Shown: positions 36,201 through 47,400, numbered from the stretch's first letter. The stretch is DNA of 64,000 nt from Harmothoe impar (GCA_947462335.1 OX381707.1:32787618-32851617), one strand, 5' to 3'. The notes: generated by a model from the letters alone, not told the origin. Translations and numbers: made by a program.

Positions 36201-37100
36201 TTGTAGTAGATTCATTGGAAGGCACTTAAGACTCTCTGACTAAAGGACTGGTAGTCAAGCCTGAAGAAGCTATGAGTAGGAATGGCGAGGGAAAATTCCT
36301 ATATCAGGAGTATAGTCCAACGTGTATAGGCGTCATCAGCTAAAGTTAAACAGATAGGACAAGCCCTGACCCTTGCACCAAGATCTGTTCCCTATAATTT
36401 AGTTCAAATATGTGAAGCCAGTATGATTTTATTTTTCTATCTATTTTCTTCACTTCCCCTCCATGTATATGAAAAAGGTCAGTATGGATTGCAGCCCAGC
36501 GTGGTCGGATGTAGATAGGTATTGTATCACAGAGGTCCCTAGTAGGGAAACTGGTGATCTATCTAGATAAGTCTATTTTGAGTATGAGTGGTCTTAGATA
36601 GAGAAGATTGGACTGACAGTGAAAGTAGAAGTGCATTTAGTATTGCCTACCTTAGGCCTGTAGCCAACCTTTATGCAATAATGGGTTTCCCATTGCAAAT
36701 ATATTCAAAGGGATTGAGGCTTTAGATGCTATCTTTCTAACCTCAGAAGCTTTTATCCTGGCCATGGAGATTCACATATACAATAACTAACGCGACTGAG
36801 CTCCCTGCATATCATGTGGTGCACACTGGTAAGAGCTTTATGTCAAGGGTTATTACCAATGGCCACATAGATAAGGTTTTACTATGACTGGTTCATGCAG
36901 ATAAACAGTCATAAAACCTTATCGTGATGTGCCTCTAAAACCAGAATCTACACTGCTCGTGTAGAGGCAGGTTCTTCTCTATACTGAATGAGCAGCTGGT
37001 GAGCTGATAAAAAGAGCTGCTCTCTAGATATAAGCTACTTCCCCTTCTTTATTTTCATGGGACAATTTGGAGTATGCATTTCAATATTATATTTGAGTGG
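33240..37100. repeat. Large tandem duplication, copy 1
   Basis: Collinear with 37600-41700 at an offset of about 4.35-4.9 kb. Aligned anchors (copy 1/copy 2): 33469/37827, 33893/38812, 34560/39405, 35745/40090, 35834/40193, 36470/40990, 36945/41593. Most of the alignment is strongly diverged, with a few near-identical islands. Confidence 0.8.
33393..35930 (-). CDS. Candidate multi-exon gene, copy 1 (unrecognised product)
   Basis: Conserved islands of the tandem duplication coincide with minus-strand splice-like signals. Candidate exons: from 35930 (after TTTTTTCATCAG; open frame with TWTQTTGRDLAVMAFEASPG); from 35729 (after AGAAATAG; LLEWVIESVRSR...MSEEEVVHK, donor GTGAGA); from 34268 (after CTTTTATTTTTAG; LGFKVNILCGMVVIPVD..., possible donor GTAAAG near 34040); and about 33545-33393 (WPKVWEQLKRGSGSNSHD..., donor GTGGGT). 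Exon 1 and exon 2 differences between copies include conservative replacements (T/S, D/E). I do not recognise the protein, and exon joins and phases are unproven. Alternatives: a non-coding RNA gene, or conserved regulatory sequence. Confidence 0.3.
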
Positions 37101-37299
37101 GTTGATATAATAGAATGCATTTTATATTCATCATTACTTGCTGCAACTTCACTTGAGAAGAGTAGCTGTGTGATGTAACTTGGATGGGCTAAAACTAGTT
37201 AGCTTGTCTGGCACCTTTTACATTCTGTCTGGGTGTTGGACCTTATTGTAGGTCTATTCTGATGCTCTAATCCATTCTGCCCTCAGGTGTGGCATTAAG

Positions 37300-37590
37300 G
37301 ATTGGTCTGTGCAGATATTATGGCCACCAGGCTAGGAGGAGGTTATGGGGACGAGTATGGTAGAAGGTTATTGGGAGGAGTATTGGAGGGGTGTACAAAG
37401 GTAAAGGTAATGGTCCTTTGGGATAAAATATATCTTACTGACAGCCTTCATCACTGTGTATCCTACAAACCTTTTTTCAAGGATAAAAACTATTTTGTAA
37501 GATAAATGCTTAACCCTCTTGGATCTTCTGTCACCCCCTCACTGTTCCATACTTCTTCTCTCCCTCATTCCCTGTCTACCACCTATTATA
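37300..37590. other. Junction between the duplication copies, nothing recognised
   Basis: Short frames only; no motif. Confidence 0.4.
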
Positions 37591-37763
37591 TATCGCATCC
37601 TTACCTACCCATACTCCCCTTCAAAAGAACTCCAGTGTCTGCATTGACAGTAGATAAAAAGACAGGAGTGGACCCCACACTGAACCCTCTCATTCTTTGC
37701 CCTCTCTCATTGCCCCTTCTCCAACCATATCACCTGAAGGCTTCCACCCGCCCCCCCCCCCAC

Positions 37764-40278
37764 CTTTTTTTCAAAGTAGGCCACATGTCATTCTAACCAA
37801 TGGGTAAGATCCAGTACAGTTGTGACCAGGTGAGTGAGTAGAATGGGTCATGTGAGTTGCTCCCGCTGCCTCGTTTGAGCTGCTCCCACACCTCAGGCCA
37901 TTTCGGCTCACACCTACAACCGACATCCCTCACCCAACACCTGGTGTGGTGGTAAAGGGTGTCCTATTACACCAGGTGTAGTAGTAGAGGGTGTGTCCCT
38001 TTCACGTGGTGCATTAAGGAATAAGCTGTCCATGTCACCCGGTGTAGAGGTAGAGGGTGTCCCTGACATCTTCTGAAGTATGTGTCCCTGATATCTAGTG
38101 CAGTGGTAAATGATGTACCTAACATTCGGTATAGTAGTGAAGGGTCTTCCAGGCATCTGGTTTAGATTTAATTTTTATTGGAAATCGCCCTACACTTGTT
38201 TGGCACTAAAAGTAACATGGAAAGTTAAACATCTTTATACAGATTAAATGGAAATAATAACAAGGAAAGTTCAGATTTACAATATTTTAACACAGATTAA
38301 AAGGAAATAACAAATGGTGTCCATCCTCATTTCAAATATGCCTTACACTATGGGTGCATCCACAAGAATTAGCATGAATGTATCGATAATTTACCCAAGG
38401 GATGAGAAACAGAAGAAGATCCTTCTGCAGTATAGCATACCTACTTCACATGCATAATGTCCTCTCATAGATTCCCTTTAGAAGTGATCATTGTTCTCCA
38501 TAGTGCACTGCAAACTCAATATCTATATCTGATACAAAATGGTATATGATAACTATGTTGTGGAAGGGGTCTAGAAAGGACCAATCTGTACAACCAGAAA
38601 TCGAATTATTCACAAACACCAAGAGGGATAAATACTATATTCTTCAAAGAAGCTATGCTTAAAAGCCCATCCTGACCTCGTATCCATCACTTAGATGCCT
38701 GAGTAATAAAATCCCAAAATTCAAAGTGGCCATTGAGTCATCATATTGGTGGCAAGAAGGGGATTGGCACATGTACTAAAATGCCTGAGTCGATCCACCT
38801 GCTTTCAATTAAACATACATGTACTGTCCCATACATTCAGTAAAGAGCAGGACAAATCTTACACCTACACCATCCTTTAATAGACAGAGGTCAGGACCAC
38901 TAGGTGACAACCACGACAAGACTACCACCACCCACAAAATTGACTTTGCTTGTACGTCCCATGGGCCTCCTCCTTCTCATGTGGCAGCCCCCACTCCTCC
39001 CACTTCCGACCGTTCCCCACCTTGGCCACCTGCACAACGGCCTGAGGCAGACTCTCTGGGTATTGTGGCTTCCTAGCCTCCTTGTGTGAAGAGTGACTGA
39101 TCAGATGAGACAGGAAGTGGGTGTGGGCTTGCTGGGTCTGAAAATAAATGAAAGAATTAAAGAGTAAAAGAGGTTTGGGAATATACAGTGAAACATACAC
39201 AGGACTAATAGTGAAATAGGCCTAGTGATGGCTTTAATCAGAGAGTGGTAAGAGTACTGGGAAACCTCAAATAATCAATTTATTTTATATGATTTATGAT
39301 GTGGTCAAGGATAACATTATATGAGACAATATATGAACGGACATGGTGAGGGACATTTATAAATCTACAAAATATGCACACTGTTCTCAGAATTGCAGAT
39401 CTCATTAATTCTTTCAGTTTAAGAAAAATTTAATTTCAAGTATTCCAGACAAGAATGTAGGAGCAATTATTCTAGAATAGTCACATACACATCAGGTTCA
39501 TCTGCACAGATGCGGAATAGCTAGCTATTCAAATGTCTTGAAACCACATTAGAAATCATATTAAATTAACGCCTAGCACAACTCTATTGCTGAAATCTTG
39601 TATTATGGTGATAGCACACAGTGTTCAAGTCCTGCAGTAAAAAGGGATTCAGCAGGTTAGCGTTAAACTGTCCCCCACCTCCCTTCTACCTATATAGGTA
39701 GAGGATAATTGGGGTTGACATGTATGCAGGCTAGAGATATCCCCATGATCGTTTTGCAGGATGTGAAGAGGAGAAGGGAGACTGAAACTGCAACTATATC
39801 TGTATTACAAAATTTATCCTGCGGCGGTGGGAGAGATGAGAATCAATGAGGAAAGCAGGCATAAATAAGAATTGGAAAGGGGAGGGGTGTTTGGACAGAG
39901 AAAGGAAAGAAAGAGAGGAAGGGAGACAGACAGACAGAGCTAGGTGAAGAGAAAAGGTGACTGCAAGTACTGTACCTAAGGTACCTGGAGGTGGATTAAT
40001 CCCAAAATGTACCCTGTTTGCTAGCTCCTCCTCAGACATGCCTCACGTGTCTGGTCTGCTCCTCATCCTCTCAATCACCCCCTCCAGCAGCTATTTCTGA
40101 GGGTATCATTTATAGCAGCCTTTTTAGGTAGCACAGAATGATCCATGTAGGCGGAAGGTGTGATGTGGGGGTGTAGTTGTGGTTTAGATGAGATCATTAT
40201 TCAGTCCCAATACATCCGGGAGAAGCCTCAAACGCTCTCACAGCTAGTTCACGACTTGTGGTCTGTGTCCAGGACATC
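37764..40278 (-). pseudogene. Candidate paralogue of 33393-35930, probably decaying
   Basis: Equivalent candidate exons start at 40278 (after TTTTTTCATCAG; SWTQTTSRELAVRAFEASPG), 40090 (LLEGVIERMRSRPDT, then an in-frame TGA, then GMSEEELANR), 39137 (after TTTATTTTCAG; HTHFLSHLISHSSHKEA) and about 37905-37764 (WPEVWEQLKRGSGSNSHD..., with TAG replacing a CAG and a 6-base in-frame deletion). The two stops relative to copy 1 and a different frame in the third exon suggest a pseudogene, if the locus codes at all. Confidence 0.3.
37930..38165. repeat. Degenerate minisatellite (GGTGTAGTGGTAAAGGGTGTCC type)
   Basis: About six to seven imperfect units. Copy 1 of the duplication has two or three related units at 33588-33690, so the array expanded or contracted after duplication. 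Confidence 0.7.
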
Positions 40279-41709
40279 CTGATGAAAAAAGGCCCCACTT
40301 GAGACACTTCTTTACTATTTTTTCTCCCTTTCACTTTGCAAACTGACAGAGGCATCACTTTTTAAGGGGACAGTAGTCTAGCCTAGCGAGAAATTGACTT
40401 CCCTGCTTCTCAACTTGGGAGGTCCAGACTACAAAGGAGGGAGTGTGATTCTGTCCCTACTATGAAGCCCCTGGTGTTTTCTATATCCCTTGCCATTGGA
40501 CTAAAATTGCAATTCCCGACTTTTAAAAAAGAATAAATTTTCCATACATAACTTTACAGTAGGTATAATATTAAAGAGGTTAATCAAGAGATTTAATATT
40601 ATACAGGGACGCAATTTTTGAGATTTCTTTGCAGGCACTTCCACTTTCTAATTAAATTACCTGCATTAAAATTCTTGAATTGAGACAACATCTGCGTTCA
40701 TATAGCCTACCTTCCTCAATATAATCTAAATGAATAAAGAGGCCATAAGAAGGGGAAACTGGATACGACCTAGCGATAGATCACACAGTTTGAAGGTGAG
40801 AAATTAGTTGGCTGTAGACTGTTTTATATGTATGTATATCTGTTATCTGAACAGCGGTATGTATGCCGTTGAGTAAAGATAATCTTTTGTTGGAGTTGAT
40901 ATGAAATAAGACAAGCTCAAGTCCGTAACTCAATATAATAATATTTGAATTGGCATGTCGTATTTCTTCTTTATCCTTCCATTCGATTTGGATTATAAGC
41001 TCACTACAGATTGCAGCCTTGTCTGGTCCTATTCAGATAAGCACTAAAGCTCTGAGGTTCCTAGCCGGTGAACTGCTGATCTAGATGGGTCTATGTTTAG
41101 TACTCGTGGACTGGCAGGGAAAGTAGAAGTGAATTCAGCTCAGGCTGTTAAGACATTTCATTGGCTGCTTACTGAACAATGATTCTATCATTGCAACCAT
41201 ATCAAAGCTATTCATCTATCTAACCTCAGGCACATACCTCTCCATAATTCAAATCGATTTCATGCCAAATGCGACAGACCCAATGTTTAATCATCTACTA
41301 GGCAATAGACCTTCTGGAAATTATCACAGCCATTGGATTAATCAGAAATGATCATTATCACCATTTTAAAATGATTTTTTAAGATTCTTTAATTAAATGG
41401 GATGTTTAACAATATTTTATCAATAATCATACACTGAAGAGCAGTTGAATAGTACAAAGCTGAGACGCTATCTTGACGCATTAGAAATATTGTTGCAGTC
41501 ATATACAGCCCTGTCCACATAGATCAGATTTTACAGTGGGGGAGGGGGGATTATGCATATAAGCGGTCATGAAACCATATCTTTATTTGACTCTAGAACC
41601 AGATCTACACTCCCCTTAGAAAGGCGGGATTCTACCTATTATCTTACTTTCTGATCGCAAGAAATATTGGGAAATGCATTTTGATAAACTATCACTATGA
41701 TCATAATTA

Positions 41710-43075
41710 TTTAGATATCAAATAGTTAAATTCGTTTGTCAAATATATACATTTCTAATGTAATGTATTCATGTAGCATGAATGTATATTTTGTTACTAT
41801 GAGGTTTTAAAACAATGGGTATTTCAATCTTTTTTGGTTCAATCATATGGGGGCTTACCCAATCATGAGATAGTCAGGACACTGCATATATTATGCCGAT
41901 CTTAGAGATTTCAGAAGCCGATATGACCAACAGAATAGTCCCTGTACCATATCAACGTCCGCCTGTCTCAGCCTCTTTAACTATTATATTATAAAATGAA
42001 AGCAGATACCCGTTTATCTTGTCTTGGTAAGCAACAATAGCTATTTTATACATAAATCAGTGTAATATCCTTGTTCTCTATTCCCGTTGTATACAATAAG
42101 CAGAAAGAAAGGCCCACTAGGCCTATATATTTAGTAATGTAATAATGAATACTGTGCGCTCAATAGTGTTTACACCGATCAACTGAATTTAAATTCAGAC
42201 CCTCCACATTCAAGCAATCCCAAACTGACACCATTTTGTGTTGTCACTTTCCACACAACGCTTTAAAGTTAACAGACTGGAATGTTCATTCAAAACCAGC
42301 ATCCTCTCATTACGACGTTATCTAAACCAGCCACTCTACGCATTGTGTAATCATCCAAAGAGGAATTCAATCCTTTGATCTTTTTACCCCAATACCCGAT
42401 TTCTACTTTACCCCTCCTCGTTGATTACTTTTTACCCACGATGAAAAAAACCTTCAACCATTATCAGGTTCAATTCAGCTCGCGATCCCCCAAGAGAGAC
42501 ACACTGGTTCCGTTTGCGATCAAAACAAGGCTTTTTAATGGAATTTCCCAACCATATCAAAGCTGGTCTCATCAGATTTGTTCCCATTTGTGGCACATTG
42601 ATTTGTCATTCAATTAGATGAAGGTTATCTTATTTACCATACGGATCGGTTCCTATGTCAGCTATTCTTTGCACCATCAGTGACACTGGATTTTCTGTCG
42701 GTTTATACTCCTTATGCTGTATCAAAGATCGCTTTAGAGGCAACAATGGTGAAGTTCAGGCTTATTCTATATAAGCAGCACTATTGTTATCATCTAGGAC
42801 AACATTCTTCCTACTAATTCATATTCAGGCACACAGAATATTCATTATTATTAGTGACATGTTTCATGCTTTCAACTTGTTTAAATATTTAAAGGCGGTT
42901 GAGTTTATACAACAGTTCTATCAAATAAGTCATGCGGTGCAATTATATGATACTGATACCAATACATGGAAAACTTTATTATGACAAAACACTGTCGATC
43001 CATATATATAACGTGTATTGCCAGAATGAGTTTTATTGTACTATGCTGTGCCTCATTCCGTTTTTCCACTTTCTT
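41710..43075. other. No gene recognised
   Basis: AT-rich; two short plus-strand frames (42375-42617, 42784-42984) lack recognisable motifs. Confidence 0.5.
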
Positions 43076-43080
43076 TCCAG

Positions 43081-43189
43081 GTGAGTGTCAATTTTCAGAA
43101 CCTAAACTCAGGTAACTGGACACTCATGGAATTACCTTTGGTCAAAGAGAGTGTAACATGGCCTCCAACATCACAACTCATTCAGAAAG
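43081..43189 (+). CDS. Candidate internal exon, unrecognised
   Basis: Preceded by a strong acceptor (TTTTTCCACTTTCTTTCCAG) and followed by a strong donor (AAAG with GTGAGG). The phase-0 frame reads VSVNFQNLNSGNWTLMELPL and onward through VTWPPTS, 36 codons plus one base. The NFQ...GNW...VTWP pattern recalls the last strand of ANF-receptor-type ligand-binding domains of class C GPCRs and glutamate receptors, but this is only a resemblance. The start is ambiguous, because CAG followed by GTGAGT is itself a perfect donor, so an exon could instead end at 43080. No neighbouring exon was found. Confidence 0.25.
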
Positions 43190-43640
43190 GTGAGGTATAT
43201 TATTTCCTCTTGCAGACATACATGTTAGAAGGTATGTGGACTTCCAGTCCTCACTAATACTGATATCTGCACAGCTCCATTTATTGTTCTTTTTCCTGCT
43301 TTAAACTCATGAGAAAGGTGTAAAGGGCAAAAGGGATTAGGCCACTATTAAACACATTCCTTCCCATGTTGCCAACTGTTCACCCCGTTGCGACTCTTTG
43401 AACCATGGCAAGGAACCATGCAGACAAGGTGCTTCTATTGACAAGTAGGTTACTGGGGGGGGGGGGGGGCAGGCATCAAACTCCATAAAAAGAAGCACCA
43501 AAGATTTTCAATAATGATATTGAGAGGTGAAGTATATCATTTCCTCTAGCAGACATACATTTTAGAGTGTATGTAGTATTCAGTAATGCTGATTTCTGTA
43601 CGGCTACATTCATTGTGTCTTGCTGTTATCTCTAAGGGGA
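43186..43640. repeat. Local direct duplication (43186-43310 and 43525-43640)
   Basis: AAAGGTGAGGTATATTATTT... with CAGACATACAT recurs as GAGAGGTGAAGTATATCATT... with CAGACATACAT about 340 bases later. The second copy has lost the donor-like context. A G homopolymer lies between them at 43456-43469. Confidence 0.75.
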
Positions 43641-43799
43641 GGATGCATTTTTGGGCAGGGGATAGAACATTTTGGCCTTTCAAGACCCTCCCCCCCCCCT
43701 TTGAGAGATTTCAATTTTGAGCTCAACTGTTTATAACAACTTTTCTCTCATGGAATGTAAATTGTCATAGTTAAAAATAAAGGTGGCTTACATAGCTTC

Positions 43800-43805
43800 T
43801 TTAAT
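43800..43805 (-). promoter_or_regulatory. Possible polyadenylation signal (ATTAAA)
   Basis: On the minus strand, ATTAAA lies about 32 bases after the TGA of the NHL-repeat gene. It is the commonest variant of AATAAA; a short 3' UTR is implied if it is used. Confidence 0.4.
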
Positions 43806-43836
43806 GCTTCCGTTTTTCATGCTTCAATTTTCACCC

Positions 43837-46800
43837 TCACATAACTAAACAACAACAGCTACTCGTAGAGAGCTTTTCTTTTGGAACCTCCTGTTCTCCC
43901 ATGGCTTCATCATATGTTGGAGGTGGTTCCAATTCGGGGTATGAACCTTTTGGTTGGGGCATGGTGGAAGACGTGCCAGGTCGGTGCTGGTAGGGAGTGG
44001 TCAGGCCTGTAGGTTGGTGTTGGTCGGGAGTGGCCAGGCCTGTAGGTTGGTGTTGGTAGGGAGTGGCCAGGCCTGTAGGTTGGTGTTGGTCGGGAGTGGT
44101 CAGGCCTGTAGGTTGGTGTTGGTCGGGAGTGGTCAGGCCTGTAGGTTGGTGTTGGTCGGGAGTGGTCAGGCCTGTAGGTTGGTGTTGGTCGGGAGTGGCC
44201 AGGCCTGTAGGTTGGTGTTGGTAGGGAGTGGCCAGGCCTGTAGGTTGGTGTTGGTCGGGAGTGGTCAGGCCTGTAGGTTGGTGTTGGTCGGGAGTGGTCA
44301 GGCCTGTAGGTTGGTGTTGGTCGGGAGTGGCCAGGGCTGTAGGTTGGTGTTGGTCGGGAGTGGTCAGGCCTGTAGGTTGGTGTTGGTCGGGAGTGGTCAG
44401 GCCTGTAGGTTGGTGTTGGTCGGGAGTGGCCAGGGCTGTAGGTTGGTGTTGGTCGGGAGTGGTCAGGCCTGTAGGTTGGTGTTGGTCGGGAGTGGTCAGG
44501 CCTGTAGGTTGGTGTTGGTCGGGAGTGGCCAGGGCTGTAGGTTGGTGTTGGTAGGGAGTGGCCAGGCCTGTAGGTTGGTGTTGGTCGGGAGTGGCCAGGG
44601 CTGTAGGTTGGTGTTGGTCGGGAGTGGTCAGGCCTGTAGGTTGGTGTTGGTCGGGAGTGGTCAGGCCTGTAGGTTGGTGTTGGTCGGGAGTGGCCAGGGC
44701 TGTAGGTTGGTGTTGGTCGGGAGTGGTCAGGCCTGTAGGTTGGTGTTGGTCGGGAGTGGTCAGGCCTGTAGGTTGGTGTTGGTCGGGAGTGGTCAGGCCT
44801 GTAGGTTGGTGTTGGTCGGGAGTGGCCAGGGCTGTAGGTTGGTGTTGGTCGGGAGTGGCCAGGGCTGTAGGTTGTGTCTGTCTAGACATGCCACCTTGTG
44901 CATACAGCCCTGAATATACAATCAATTTGTAGATACCTTTCCCTGAAGGACCTTCAAGATATACAACCAGTTTATCTTGATAAGATTTATCCTTGAATGT
45001 GGATACATAGTAGGGCCGTGTGTCTATCTCCCCCTGCTCCCCCATTGTGTCTGGGATAAGGGTGGACAGGAGATCGCCAGGCACACTGAACATCAGAACT
45101 CGATAATTATCACAGTCAGCAACAATAATCCTGTCCCAGGCATCTGTACAGGTTCCATAGGGTTTAAAAAGTGGTATGTCAGCGCCAATTCTACGGATGA
45201 ACTTCCCATCTATATCGAAGAGCTTGAGACAATAGTCTGAATTGTCACTTACAATGAGAATGTTCTCTGAAGTGCTACATATGTAGGGTAGATTCACCAC
45301 TTTCGGACGCTCGTTGTCACTGCCAATGCGACCCCTTTTCCATTGAGTATAGGCAAGGCCCTATTGCACTTACAATTGATTGTGTCATACCAATGTATAG
45401 CGGAGGGTCCACACTTCATGACCTATGTATAGAATAAAGGTTTTAAAGCATTTTTTCCCTACATATTGTCACTCAAAAATCGAGAATTAGAAAGCCTATT
45501 TTCACCTGAAGTCGGACACTTTAGTTTTCTTTTCTTTTTTAAGGAAATAAAAGGTAGAGCACCTAATTACTTTGACAGGAATAATCCAATAGTCTCAGGG
45601 TACGATTCTAATTAAAGATATACAAGATGTTTCCATAGAAAATGTGTGCTTAACTACCTTGAACCTAAATAATACCAGAAAACTGTAATTTCTCACTTTA
45701 CAAAATAATGGATCAGTACATTTTCATATTTCCATGGTAGAATGTCAGATAATACTAGTAATATTTGAAATATATTGTATTAAAGTCATAAATCTTATTA
45801 CTCCATTATCTGTAGGATGAAAAAAAAACAATTTGTAATTGGTGTCCGACTTTAGGTGAAATTGGAGCACCTCTTATAAAGGGTCTCATATATATTTTTT
45901 TATAAATATTTCTATATATTTTCTTTTATAGAATCAAGAATGTATATGGCTTATTGCCTGGGTATTATATAGACAGCCTATCTGTACACACTCCTCATAA
46001 TATAACATGATAGCAATGATGTCCGACATGTAGTACCATAGTAATCCAGAGATTGCCCATCAGCTGCTCAGTGCAAAACAAGGCCACTTGAAGGTATCAT
46101 TACATATGTATATATTATGTTTGGATACTTCATTTCACTTTTATCTTGAAGGAAAACCCTTGGATTTTACCTCCCCATTCAAACACATACACAAACATAT
46201 GCATTGTTATAATAATATAGGTCTAAAAGTGTCCGACTTAGGGTGTGTGTCCGTCTTTGGGTGAATCTACCCTATACTGGCCCTTTGAAACTGTTCTCCC
46301 CTGACAGAGTGATTCGTCTCACCATCCTCCTTTCCTTGTATACGTAGACACAATTATTATCCCAGTCACAGAACACTGTGTGATAGTCAGGGGTGGTGGT
46401 TACACCATATATACTGCTATTTTTCAGTGTACCATATGGGACAGCTTGAGAATGGTGGTGGTTATGTCCGTTACTGCATATTTCATGTAGCAGATAAGGA
46501 GTAGATGATGTCTCACCATTGCAGCTCAAACTGAAGCCTATGGGTTTATACTGACGCTTTTTGCTGCAATGACTGCAATCATACGCCACACTTTCATCCA
46601 ATTTGGCAATAACCATGCTGCCATCTGAAGAAATTGTAGAACATCCAGAGAAATATTCATCTGATCCCCTTTTGATGATTTCAGTCTCATGTTCCCCATC
46701 TAGGTTTCCTATATATCCAGAGTTTATAAATACAATGTTGTTACCAACACCAGTGGCAATACCATTAACGTTGTCTTTGATGGCAGTAGTTTGTACAAGC

Positions 46801-46850
46801 TTTAATATATTCATGTTTTTGTTCCTTCTTTGTGCTCGTCTTCTAAAATC
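43837..46850 (-). CDS. NHL-repeat protein with 11-residue tandem repeats, PPxY motif and CaaX box (5' partial)
   Basis: Two exons. Exon A is 46850-46278 (acceptor TTTTTGTTTTAG, donor CCA with GTATAG) and exon B is 45360-43837 (acceptor GTGCAATAG), separated by a 917-base intron. Both borders are phase 0, and the join SFKGP-GLAY restores an NHL repeat start, which strongly supports this model. From the exon A acceptor the product is 698 residues. At least three NHL blades are visible: around SSIYGVTTTPDYHTVFCDWD; IGSDNERPKVVN...ILIVSDNSDYCLKLFD; and LFKPYGTCTDAWDRIIVADC. NHL propellers bind proteins or RNA, often in TRIM ubiquitin ligases; no RING, B-box or coiled coil was found here. Then come 27 tandem 11-mers, PPPTYDEAM (PPxY, a WW-domain ligand) and the terminus SSCCCLVM. 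CLVM fits a farnesylated CaaX box, with adjacent cysteines that might be palmitoylated. Membrane anchoring and NEDD4-type recruitment are inference. Upstream exons were not identified; the first ATG is at 46814. Confidence 0.8.
43981..44871 (-). repeat. 33-bp coding minisatellite, 27 units
   Basis: 27 exact-length units encode PTGLTTPDQHQ with variants PTALATPDQHQ and PTGLATPYQHQ. Several runs follow a PTALAT-PTGLTT-PTGLTT trimer, a 99-bp higher-order unit. All length changes are multiples of three, so the frame is kept. The long plus-strand frames over this region are antisense by-products of the 33-base period. Confidence 0.95.
45501..45860. mobile_element. Intronic TIR element (360 bp)
   Basis: TTCACCTGAAGTCGGACAC at 45501-45519 and its complement at 45842-45860 (one mismatch) bound the element, flanked by ATT on each side. 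A further end-like motif, GTGTCCGACTTAGGGTG, lies at about 46230 in the same intron. No open frame inside. Confidence 0.75.
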
Positions 46851-46944
46851 CTAAAACAAAAACACAGATATTTTACCAACAATGTTAATTCCTAACAATC
46901 AATATGTATATACACAAAGAGAAAAATAAACCAATTATAAATGC

Positions 46945-47400
46945 TTATAACCAAATAACCCTAGCTTTTAATAATGGCGTGGTGATGTACAAATACACCA
47001 TTAAACTACCTTCTCCGGCCGCCCAGCAGTCCAAATCAGTTCCTGCTGGGGACGCTTGGTGAGACATAACTCCTGGAGTGAGTCTACCACTACTACTCCC
47101 CAAGATCTCGCCTGCCAGGTCTTGGTCCAAGCTGGCCCCACCTGGACCTCTGTTCCTAAGCATCAAAACTGGCACCAAAGACTGCTGGTGAAAGTAGTTC
47201 CAGTGTGCTTGGTGCTGCAATATTAAAAATGCAGCCGGGTACCGCAGAGGAATTCCTCTCCTAATATACGGTGGAGCTGAAGCAGTCATGGCCCCTCAAA
47301 TACCAGGGAAGTTGCTCGGATGCGTCCGAGGACGAGTTGGGGCCAGCTTGGGTCTTGGTCTTCAGGTGTTCCCATCTTGGCACCTACAAAGATCTCCACA
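46945..47400 (-). other. Unrecognised GC-richer open segment
   Basis: Minus-strand frame 47289-46945 (MTASAPPYIRRGIPLRYPAA and onward) contains a donor-like GAGAAG with GTAGTT at about 47010. An overlapping frame just upstream reads GSVEIFVGAKMGTPEDQDP. Base composition differs from the AT-rich flanks. It could be a transposon fragment or an upstream exon of the NHL gene; neither is supported by a recognised domain. Confidence 0.2.

Larger units (their letters stand above)
37600..41700. repeat. Large tandem duplication, copy 2
   Basis: Partner of 33240-37100. It carries an expanded minisatellite at 37930-38165 and lacks about 50 bases at the start of the candidate third exon. Confidence 0.8.

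Noticed and set aside
43954..44932. Three long plus-strand frames with Val-Gly-Ser-Gly-Gln or Trp-Cys-Trp-Ser repeats
   Set aside because: They are antisense readings of the 33-bp minisatellite; the minus frame continues into NHL blades, PPxY and CaaX, the plus frames into nothing.
46945..47289. Upstream exon of the NHL gene
   Set aside because: A donor-like site exists, but no B-box, RING or coiled-coil features, and the frame join to exon A could not be supported.
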